Below, in pieces: positions 57,371-64,000 of a DNA stretch of 64,000 bases. A program made the position numbers and the translations under genes. The notes beneath the pieces were generated by a model. It worked only from the letters and a program-made list of their open reading frames with translations, did not search any database and had not been told where the DNA came from. The DNA comes from Paenibacillus sp. 37 (lineage in GTDB: Bacteria > Bacillota > Bacilli > Paenibacillales > Paenibacillaceae): positions 4,836,001-4,900,000 of the forward strand of contig NZ_CP043761.1 of assembly GCF_008386395.1 (NCBI RefSeq), in the 5' to 3' direction. The first letter of the stretch is position 1; the number at the start of each line of letters is the position of its first letter.

Positions 57371-57440
57371 AGTATACGGAGCCCCCTGTTCAAAGTCTGT
57401 CTAATCATGGGGGTGTGGTTCCAACTTTTTTTGTCGGAAT
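57371..57440 (-). promoter_or_regulatory. spoIIG promoter with 22-base spacer and Spo0A-like boxes
   Basis: On the minus strand a -35-like TTAGAC (57404-57399) and -10 TATACT (57376-57371) are 22 bases apart, the unusual spacing of the B. subtilis Spo0A-activated spoIIG promoter. Two 0A-like boxes on the plus strand, TCTGTCTAA (overlapping the -35) and TTTGTCGGA (57430-57438), sit where Spo0A binds in the known promoter. Spo0A control is inferred. Confidence 0.65.
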
Positions 57441-57501
57441 TGCTCAGGCCCTTTGTTCAGAATTTGTTCATTGCTGTATGCTATGATATCTAAATAAACA
57501 G

Positions 57502-57537
57502 AAAAAACCCGGTCACTCCATAAGGAGTACCGGGTTT
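57502..57537 (-). terminator. Terminator of ftsZ
   Basis: On the minus strand AACCCGGT pairs with ACCGGGTT, with an inner ACTCC/GGAGT stem, followed by TTTTTTCTG. It begins about 20 bases after the ftsZ stop at 57558. Confidence 0.85.
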
Positions 57538-57557
57538 CCAATACATTGATTTGCGTA

Positions 57558-58673
57558 TTAATCGTTGTTATTATTGCGTGAACGATTGCGTAAAAATGTC
57601 GGAATATCCAGCTGATCATTGCTCGGCTGATTTCCAAAAGGACGCAGGTTCGGAGAACGCGTATCTGTCGTCTCCGCTGTTGCTGGAGCTGGCTTACGTC
57701 CTGGTGGTGGTGGAGCAGGTTTATCTTCAAAACCGGTTGCAATAACTGTAACCTTAATCTCCTCTTTCAGGTCTTCGTCAATGATGGCACCAAAGATCAT
57801 GTTTACTTCCGGGTCGGAAGCAGACGTTACGATCTCTGCAGCTTCATTCACTTCATACAGGGACAGATTAACGCCACCCGTAATGTTCATGATTACCCCG
57901 CGAGCACCTTCAATAGAAGTTTCAAGCAAAGGACTCATAATGGCTTTCCGTGCTGCTTCTGCGGCACGATTCTCACCAGTTGATTCACCAATCCCCATAA
58001 GGGCTGAACCACGTTCGTGCATAATCGTTTTGACGTCAGCAAAGTCAAGGTTGATCAGACCCGGTACAGCGATCAAATCAGAGATACCTTGTACAGCTTG
58101 ACGAAGTACGTTATCCGCTTGACGGAATGCTTCAAGCATAGGAGTCTTTTTGTCTACGATTTCGAGCAAACGATCATTAGGAATCACGATCAGTGTGTCG
58201 ACTTTTTCCTTGAGAGCTTCAATACCTTGCTCTGCATGGCTGGAACGCTTGCGTCCTTCAAATGTAAATGGACGAGTTACGACACCCACGGTAAGTGCAC
58301 CACACTCTTTAGCGATTTCGGCGATAACCGGAGCCGCACCTGTACCTGTACCGCCGCCCATACCGGCTGTAACAAATACCATGTCTGCACCTTTCAACGT
58401 GTTCATGATCAGATCGCGGGACTCTTCCGCTGCTTTTTTACCTACATCCGGGTTGGCGCCAGCACCAAGACCACGAGTCAATTTATCACCGATTTGCAAT
58501 TTATGCTCGGATTTCGCCAGGTGTAACGCCTGAGCATCCGTATTCACCGTAATAAATTCAACACCTTGTACACCATTTTCAATCATACGGTTGACTGCAT
58601 TGCTTCCGCCGCCGCCTACACCGATGACTTTAATTTGAGCCAAGCTCTCCATCTCGAAATCAAATTCCAACAT
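57558..58673 (-). CDS. ftsZ: Cell-division tubulin FtsZ
   Basis: A 371-residue GTPase that polymerises to the Z-ring. Nucleotide-binding signature [10 protein letters not shown] (near residue 105), T7-loop [11 protein letters not shown], Pro-rich linker ([17 protein letters not shown]) and conserved C-terminal peptide [12 protein letters not shown] for FtsA/SepF binding, ending in Asn-rich NNNND. ATG at 58673, with GGGGGAGATGG upstream; a TTG at 58694 is too early. Follows ftsA by 150 bases. Confidence 0.98.
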   Translation of the reverse strand: MLEFDFEMESLAQIKVIGVGGGGSNAVNRMIENGVQGVEFITVNTDAQALHLAKSEHKLQIGDKLTRGLGAGANPDVGKKAAEESRDLIMNTLKGADMVFVTAGMGGGTGTGAAPVIAEIAKECGALTVGVVTRPFTFEGRKRSSHAEQGIEALKEKVDTLIVIPNDRLLEIVDKKTPMLEAFRQADNVLRQAVQGISDLIAVPGLINLDFADVKTIMHERGSALMGIGESTGENRAAEAARKAIMSPLLETSIEGARGVIMNITGGVNLSLYEVNEAAEIVTSASDPEVNMIFGAIIDEDLKEEIKVTVIATGFEDKPAPPPPGRKPAPATAETTDTRSPNLRPFGNQPSNDQLDIPTFLRNRSRNNNND

Positions 58674-58823
58674 ATTATTCCATCTCCCCCTCAATGTGCA
58701 TGGATGGCCCGTCCAATTTTTGATTTGAACCGAATCAATTTCATATATCGACGAACGAAAGCGTTTATTTTAGTACCGGCGCATTCAGACGGCTTCAAGA
58801 ATGTATGAAATGGATCCAACCTG

Positions 58824-60107
58824 TTATATAAATTCGCTGAACATATTCTTCAGCCGCTCGAACAGACCGGGTTTTTGCTCCGATTCCTGTGCCGTATTTG
58901 GCTTCGGACGGTTGGTCGGTTTCTTGTTGTTATTATTGTTGTTGTTATTTCCACCGCCGTTATTGATCGAGGGACGAATGCGCAAACTGCGAATCACACT
59001 GTGCAATATGCCAACTCCGCTTGTAAACCCAGGGTCACGCACACCAATATAATCCGGAACTGCAACTCGTACCGAAGCAGCAAGCTCATGCTGAGCGACC
59101 TGCAGAACCCCCGGCATAGAGACCGTACCTCCCGTTAGTATATAACCTCCAGGAAGCTCGTTGTAACCAAGACGCTTCACTTCTTGGGATATCATCTGGA
59201 ATATTTCTTGAACCCTAGGTTCAATAATTGCTGCCAGATCCTCTTGTGAAAACTCCTTGTCTACATTACTGCCAATTCGGGTGACTTTGAACATCACATC
59301 CGCAGCAGCATCATCCAACCAGGCGCAGCCATATTTCAGTTTCACTTTCTCTGCCTGATCCGTTAACGTGCGTAAGCCATAGGCGATATCATTTGTTACG
59401 AATTCCCCACCTATAGGCAATGTTGATGTTGCAACAAGACTGTCTTCTTCAAAAATGGCGATGGTTGTTGCACCTGCTCCAATATCAACAAGCACTGAAC
59501 CCATCGTTTTTTCATCTTTGGACAAAGCCAGTTGACCCGCTCCAAGCGACATGAGAACCAGATCGCTTACTTTCAGACCCGCTTTTTCCACGCAGCGCAA
59601 AAGATTATGTATCGCGGTTTTTGCACCCGTAATGATCGTTGCTTCAACTTCCAGACGAACACCAATCATACCACGGGGGTCCTGTATGCCCTCCAAGCCA
59701 TCTACAACATATTGCTTGGCGACAACATCAATAATTTCCCGTTCCGGCGGAACTGCAATGACTTCGGCTGCTTTCAACACCCGTTCCATGTCTTCTTCTC
59801 CGATTTCACGATCCTCGTTAGACACAGCCACGACGCCGTGACTGCTCATCAGTCCGATATGATTTCCCGAGATTCCAACATACACTTCGGATATTTGAAT
59901 ACCTACCATACGTTCTGCATGATCCACTGCGTTGCGAATCGACTGCACCGTCTGATCGATATCTACGATTACACCTTTGCGAATTCCCTCCGAGTCGGCA
60001 GATCCAACTCCTATAATATTAAAGGTTCCATTATTCATTTCCCCAATAATAGCGCGAATTTTGGATGTACCGATGTCCAAACTAACAATGATGTCATTGT
60101 TGCTCAA
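58824..60107 (-). CDS. ftsA: Cell-division actin-like protein FtsA
   Basis: A 427-residue actin-family protein anchoring FtsZ to the membrane. ATP-binding motifs (SLDIGTSKIRAIIGE, VLVDIGAGATTIAIF), domain 1C and the C-terminal amphipathic helix (LFERLKNMFSEFI) are present. Before the helix is a linker with eight consecutive Asn residues and a Gly run (GGGN to NNNN). The start is TTG at 60107, with AGGAGGTGCC before it; an upstream ATG has no such site. In cluster order ftsQ-ftsA-ftsZ. Confidence 0.97.
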   Translation of the reverse strand: MSNNDIIVSLDIGTSKIRAIIGEMNNGTFNIIGVGSADSEGIRKGVIVDIDQTVQSIRNAVDHAERMVGIQISEVYVGISGNHIGLMSSHGVVAVSNEDREIGEEDMERVLKAAEVIAVPPEREIIDVVAKQYVVDGLEGIQDPRGMIGVRLEVEATIITGAKTAIHNLLRCVEKAGLKVSDLVLMSLGAGQLALSKDEKTMGSVLVDIGAGATTIAIFEEDSLVATSTLPIGGEFVTNDIAYGLRTLTDQAEKVKLKYGCAWLDDAAADVMFKVTRIGSNVDKEFSQEDLAAIIEPRVQEIFQMISQEVKRLGYNELPGGYILTGGTVSMPGVLQVAQHELAASVRVAVPDYIGVRDPGFTSGVGILHSVIRSLRIRPSINNGGGNNNNNNNNKKPTNRPKPNTAQESEQKPGLFERLKNMFSEFI

Positions 60108-60400
60108 GTCTGTGGCACCTCCTGACTCCAATAGTAAATTACGTTCGAATTTAAACACTCTTAAAACATATTCAACACACTTCAGGCTTTCCCTCTTTTT
60201 TCTACAATGTTTTTGGGTGTCAAAATCTGGTTGCCAGACATAAAACATTGAAGAAAAAAGAAGGAGGCAACTCATGTGCCATAAGTTCAAGTGTATCATT
60301 TTTTCTTCATCTCAGAAAGAACAAGTTTCATTGCTCTGACGGGGTCAAACCCCGACCTGCCTAGGCTTTCATATTCAGTCCAGCCTCATCGTGGCAAAGA

Positions 60401-61168
60401 TCAGGGGGTTGCTCCTAGTTCAGCATCATCTTCCGGGTCATCCGGGATGAAAGGGACATAGGTATCTGCCTCAAGCATGGTGATTTTCCCAGGCCGTTCG
60501 GTCTCAATCACCTGATTCAGATACTCCACTTTATCCGATAAAAGAGAGACGGTTGTAATCACTTCAAACTGTGATTTGGTATACATCCGAATCTGATCCG
60601 GAAATGAAGGCGTTGGATTGGGAATAATTTCCGAAATATCCGTCGTCAATTCATTCGGAATTTTAGCCAGTGTCTGGCTCAGTTTGGCTTTGAGTGGATC
60701 ATCAGCCTTCCATTGGGTCAATATGGGCTTCTCCACAGCAACACCAATTGTTGCCGGAACCGTCAAGCTTGTCCCACTGGCTAATATCGCTTTTAACGTA
60801 CCGTCAGAACCAAGCTCATAAGCAACCGTGGCATATTCCTGAACCTTGATATGGATGATACCCGGGAATTGCTTGTCCACGGTAACGGTGGAAATCGCCT
60901 TGATGGTCTTGAGACGCTCAATAACCTCGGCAGTACTTGTCCCAAAAAATTGTTCGCCTTCTTTCAGCCCGCTTTTCTCCAGCAGTTCTGAAGTTGCTGT
61001 ATATACATTACCCGTAATTTCAATTGCCGAAATCCGACTCATGGAAGAACGAAAGAATAATACAGCGAGCAATACAATAAATAATAATAAGAGAATAATT
61101 ACAATTTTTCGGCTTGTGTTTCCTTTTGGCCGATTCTTCTTCAGAACCGGAATTTGACTTTTAGGCAT
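60401..61168 (-). CDS. ftsQ: Cell-division protein FtsQ/DivIB
   Basis: A 255-residue bitopic protein: short cytoplasmic head (MPKSQIPVLKKNRPKGNTSR), one membrane helix (KIVIILLLLFIVLLAVLF), a POTRA domain (SAIEITGNVYTATSELLEKS) and a beta domain (FtsQ/DivIB). The start is ATG at 61168 with GGAG 8 bases before; a longer frame goes through the murA gap and is not translated. The 293 bases after the stop hold only a weak CGGGGT/ACCCCG hairpin and probably the ftsA promoter. Confidence 0.92.
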   Translation of the reverse strand: MPKSQIPVLKKNRPKGNTSRKIVIILLLLFIVLLAVLFFRSSMSRISAIEITGNVYTATSELLEKSGLKEGEQFFGTSTAEVIERLKTIKAISTVTVDKQFPGIIHIKVQEYATVAYELGSDGTLKAILASGTSLTVPATIGVAVEKPILTQWKADDPLKAKLSQTLAKIPNELTTDISEIIPNPTPSFPDQIRMYTKSQFEVITTVSLLSDKVEYLNQVIETERPGKITMLEADTYVPFIPDDPEDDAELGATP

Positions 61169-61226
61169 AAGTAGCGCTCCACAAAGCCTCAGGTCCCCTC
61201 CCTTCAAGAAGGGGACGCCAAGGACG

Positions 61227-62510
61227 TTAATTGGCAAAATCCAACTGTTTCGAAACGGACGACTGTCGCTCAACCGATGCTCCAAGACTTTGGAATAACT
61301 TCTCGATCTGATCGTAGCCCCGGTCAATATGATGCACTTGCTCCACAACCGTTTTGCCTTGAGCAGCCAGACCAGCAATGACCAGAGCTGCACCTGCACG
61401 AAGATCGGTTGCTTCTACTGTAGCCCCGTACAGACGGGGAACACCACGGATAAATGCTGCGTTCAGATCGACTGAAATATCAGCCCCCATCACATTCAGT
61501 TCATCCACATGTTTGAACCGACCCTCGAATACCGTTTCCTTCATCACACTGAATCCGTCTGCCAGACTGAGCAGCACCATGATTTGCGATTGCAAATCTG
61601 TCGGAAACGAAGGATACGGAGAAGTCACAATACGGTCTACTGATTTGGGACGGCTCATACAGCTCACCGTCATTATATCATTGCAGACTGTGATTTGAAC
61701 ACCAGTGCGCTTCAATACATGTATAAGTGAAGTAAGATGAGCAGGATTGCAGTGTGTAAGCGTAACATTGCCTCGTGTTGCTGCTGCTGCAATCATCACA
61801 GTTCCGGCAACGATTCGATCCGGTATAATCTCATAGGAACAAGGCTTCAGTTTCTCAACGCCATTGATCGTGATTGTATCCGTTCCTGCACCAATAATGC
61901 TTGCACCCATAGCATTCAAAAAGTGTTGCAGGTCCTGTATTTCAGGTTCTCTTGCCGCGTTGCAGATGGTTGTTGTCCCTTTAGCCATAACAGCTGCCAT
62001 CATAATATTCTCGGTCGCTCCCACACTTGGGAAATCCAAATGAATATCTGTACCCACCAGATTGTGCCCATGACAGATAATCTGTTGGTCCTGCTCTTCA
62101 ATCAAAGCTCCGAGCGCTTCCAGGCCCCGGAGGTGAAGATCAATTTTGCGTTCTCCAATGGCACAGCCTCCTGGCTGATACACTGACACTTGCCCAAACT
62201 TAGCCAGCAATGGTCCCATCAAAAAAATGGAAGAGCGCATCTGCTTCATTAGATCTTCTGGCACATCATATGACCGGATAGACGAGGTATTAATCGTCAC
62301 TGTTCCCTGTTCATGCCGACACGTGCATCCAAGCCGTTCCAGGATATACAGCATCACTTCAATGTCCAGCAAGTGTGGAACGTTATGCAGTGTAACTTCT
62401 CCATCTGCCAACAAACTTGCGGCCATAATCGGTAAAGCGGCATTTTTTGCTCCATGGATGCGTATGGATCCTGAGAGGGGTTTCCCGCCTTCAATCACCA
62501 ATTTGTCCAA
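61227..62510 (-). CDS. murA: UDP-N-acetylglucosamine 1-carboxyvinyltransferase
   Basis: Transfers enolpyruvate from PEP to UDP-GlcNAc, the first committed step of peptidoglycan synthesis. 427 residues, EPSP-synthase fold, catalytic Cys in the loop PGGCAIGERKIDLH, the target of fosfomycin. The start is TTG at 62510, with GGAGGTGATACA before it. Placed between murB and ftsQ, which is common in Paenibacillus and differs from B. subtilis. Confidence 0.97.
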   Translation of the reverse strand: MDKLVIEGGKPLSGSIRIHGAKNAALPIMAASLLADGEVTLHNVPHLLDIEVMLYILERLGCTCRHEQGTVTINTSSIRSYDVPEDLMKQMRSSIFLMGPLLAKFGQVSVYQPGGCAIGERKIDLHLRGLEALGALIEEQDQQIICHGHNLVGTDIHLDFPSVGATENIMMAAVMAKGTTTICNAAREPEIQDLQHFLNAMGASIIGAGTDTITINGVEKLKPCSYEIIPDRIVAGTVMIAAAATRGNVTLTHCNPAHLTSLIHVLKRTGVQITVCNDIMTVSCMSRPKSVDRIVTSPYPSFPTDLQSQIMVLLSLADGFSVMKETVFEGRFKHVDELNVMGADISVDLNAAFIRGVPRLYGATVEATDLRAGAALVIAGLAAQGKTVVEQVHHIDRGYDQIEKLFQSLGASVERQSSVSKQLDFAN

Positions 62511-62527
62511 TGTATCACCTCCGGGGT

Positions 62528-63433
62528 TTACCGCTCACCCACTACGAAGACTTCCGGTACCAGGTTAATACCGTTTTGAGATGATATAGTGCTCTGTATC
62601 TGCTGCATTAGGGTGATAACGTCCTCTGCTGTTGCTTGGCCTGTATTGACAATGAAATTGGCATGCATGGTGGATACCTGTGCGCCTCCCTGGGTCATTC
62701 CTTTCAGCCCTGCTGCTTCAATCAGGCGGGCTGCATGATCACCCGGTGGATTTCGGAATACACTACCTGCACATGCCATCTGCAGTGGCTGTGTGCGTCG
62801 CCGGCGATCTTTGTAAGCCGCCATGGTTTCCGAAATGACGTTGCGCTCTCCATGCTGGAGTTCAAATGCAGCTTCCAGCACAATGCCTCTCCGATCATGC
62901 AGAACAGAGTGGCGGTAGGCAAAATCCATGTCCTCCTTGCTGTAACGTACCAATTCCCCTGTCTCCAGTACAATCTCAGCGAATTTGAATATCCGTGACA
63001 CATCCGATCCATGCGCGCCTGCATTCATGTACACAGCTCCACCGACAGTGCCGGGGATACCGCTGGCGAATTCCAGACCGACCCATTCCTTTTTGGCAGC
63101 AACCACACTGAGTTTAACAAAAGAATGCGCCGCTCCGGCGGTTACACCACCTTCGTGAAATTCGGCATAATCAAAGCCCTCGCCTGGTTTCACCACAACA
63201 CCACGTATTCCTTTGTCTGACACCAGCATGTTTGAGCCCCGTCCAAGTTGCATCCACGGAATCTGATACGTGTGAAGCAATTGAACGAGATTCATCATCT
63301 GCTCTTTATTATCGGGAATGACCAATGCATCCGCAGGACCGCCGATCTTCCATGTGGTGTATTTGGCTAGCGATTCGTTTTCAAGAACTCTGCCAACATT
63401 ATTCTGGGATAGTAACGATATCCACTGAGGCAT
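62528..63433 (-). CDS. murB: UDP-N-acetylenolpyruvoylglucosamine reductase
   Basis: Reduces the enolpyruvyl group to lactate with NADPH, giving UDP-MurNAc. 301 residues, FAD-binding PCMH fold (WKIGGPADALVIPD, LGRGSNMLVSDKG, ASGIPGTVGGAVYMNAGAHG) and the catalytic Ser region GSVFRNPPGDHAARLIE (Type II enzyme). ATG at 63433 with AAAGGAGG 8 bases before it. Lies 17 bases before murA. Confidence 0.97.
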   Translation of the reverse strand: MPQWISLLSQNNVGRVLENESLAKYTTWKIGGPADALVIPDNKEQMMNLVQLLHTYQIPWMQLGRGSNMLVSDKGIRGVVVKPGEGFDYAEFHEGGVTAGAAHSFVKLSVVAAKKEWVGLEFASGIPGTVGGAVYMNAGAHGSDVSRIFKFAEIVLETGELVRYSKEDMDFAYRHSVLHDRRGIVLEAAFELQHGERNVISETMAAYKDRRRRTQPLQMACAGSVFRNPPGDHAARLIEAAGLKGMTQGGAQVSTMHANFIVNTGQATAEDVITLMQQIQSTISSQNGINLVPEVFVVGER

Positions 63434-63582
63434 GTTTGCTTCCTCCTTTGCTTCAAAACCGATGAGCACGGTATGTTCTGTTGTGACAGACCGTGTTCTG
63501 GCGCCATGGAACGATGGTCACGATTTATACGGTATCTTATGTCAGCCCCGTCTTGTGTGTGACAATCGCCCACAAACACACT

Positions 63583-64000
63583 TTATCGGCGTGCAGCAAG
63601 ACGCTGAATTTCATGAACAAGCACTTCAGCTGCATCGGGTTTCCCCAGTTTCCGGGAGGCTTCAGCCATTCGTTTGCGTCCCGATTCATCATTCATAATC
63701 TTGGCGATGGCTTCATACAGGACTTTGCCTGTAAGATCCTTCTCCAGCATCGTGAGTGACGCACCTCCACCTTCAAGCGTGCGTGCATTGGCTTCCTGAT
63801 GATTATTAGTCACGTTAGGTGAAGGAATCAGGATCGAAGGAATACCCAGTGATGTGATCTCCGCAAGGAATGATGCACCTGCACGGTTTACAATCAAGGA
63901 TGTGCAGGCAAGCACCTCAGGCATATTATGCACGTAAGGCAGGACATGCAGGTGGTTTGGCATCGTACCCAATGAGCTGCGAATGGCTTCACGCGTTTCA
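63583..64000 (-). CDS. murG: MurG N-acetylglucosaminyltransferase, N-terminus beyond window
   Basis: The frame is open at position 64000 and holds the C-terminal third (about 139 residues) of a GT-B glycosyltransferase. It has the UDP-GlcNAc-binding motif region (RAGASFLAEITSLGIPSILI, PSPNVTNNHQEANARTLEGG) that defines MurG, with the conserved terminal helix. MurG adds GlcNAc to lipid I to form lipid II at the inner membrane face. Stop at 63583; murB follows after 149 bases. Identity firm; only the part within the window is seen. Confidence 0.95.
   Translation of the reverse strand, partial: ETREAIRSSLGTMPNHLHVLPYVHNMPEVLACTSLIVNRAGASFLAEITSLGIPSILIPSPNVTNNHQEANARTLEGGGASLTMLEKDLTGKVLYEAIAKIMNDESGRKRMAEASRKLGKPDAAEVLVHEIQRLAARR

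Noticed and set aside
57401..57742. 113-residue minus frame downstream of ftsZ
   Set aside because: It overlaps the ftsZ end and the ftsZ terminator and has no start signal.
61169..61399. N-terminal extension of ftsQ into murA
   Set aside because: Overlaps murA and lacks a ribosome-binding site; the ATG at 61168 fits FtsQ topology.

Overview
The window is a stretch of a Paenibacillus-like chromosome (endospore-forming Firmicute, moderate GC). The evidence is the Bacillales division and cell-wall cluster carrying the sporulation genes spoIIGA, sigE and sigG; the gene order divIVA-ileS-lspA-rluD followed further on by a pyr operon; LL-diaminopimelate aminotransferase (DapL); a YjcZ-type spore peptide; strong AGGAGG ribosome-binding sites and several UUG starts. 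No phage, insertion-sequence transposase or CRISPR array is visible.

Layout. Positions 1-17.8 kb are a mosaic of short accessory units: a LOG-family protein (cut by the window edge), ung, a MalY/PatB C-S lyase with a divergent XRE regulator, an M16C metalloprotease, tRNA-Leu, a NucB-type nuclease, a LOV-domain histidine kinase, tiny membrane peptides, an MFS transporter, a nitrilase-family protein, a methyltransferase-TPR protein, and tRNA-Ile2 and tRNA-fMet. Positions 17.9-25.1 kb hold a five-gene ABC operon (ATPase, HlyD/MacA-like adaptor, large FtsX-type permease, second ATPase with an AbrB-like tail, solute-binding lipoprotein). Positions 25.4-34.9 kb are the pyrimidine operon pyrR-pyrB-pyrC-carA-carB-pyrF-pyrE on the minus strand, with a PyrR attenuator; pyrP, pyrK and pyrD are absent. 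Positions 35.3-43.1 kb hold a giant YhgE/Pip-like membrane protein, a five-gene polyprenyl-phosphate sugar operon (UbiA/DPPR-synthase-like, HAD, two SMR-like, GT-C-like) and dapL. From 43.2 kb to the end is the conserved division cluster read on the minus strand: murG (partial), murB, murA, ftsQ, ftsA, ftsZ, spoIIGA, sigE, sigG, ymxH, pgeF, yggS, sepF, yggT, ylmH, divIVA, a T-box, ileS, DUF5665, lspA, rluD.

How the genes work together. The cluster couples peptidoglycan precursor synthesis (MurA, MurB, MurG) with divisome assembly (FtsQ, FtsA, FtsZ, SepF, DivIVA) and with the first compartment-specific sigma factors of sporulation. The spoIIG promoter has the unusual 22-base spacer and 0A-like boxes known from B. 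subtilis, and sigG has a sigma-F-type promoter. The pyr operon makes UMP and is sensed by its own first product, PyrR. The UbiA-HAD-SMR-SMR-GT set looks like a pathway that makes, flips and uses a lipid-linked pentose at the cell surface.

The least explained features are a family of about 178-bp palindromic repeats (three full copies and one internally deleted copy), an 86-bp GC-rich tandem array lying between the ileS T-box and the ileS start codon, a 10-base core shared by both, the photoreceptor kinase, and the lipid-linked sugar cluster.
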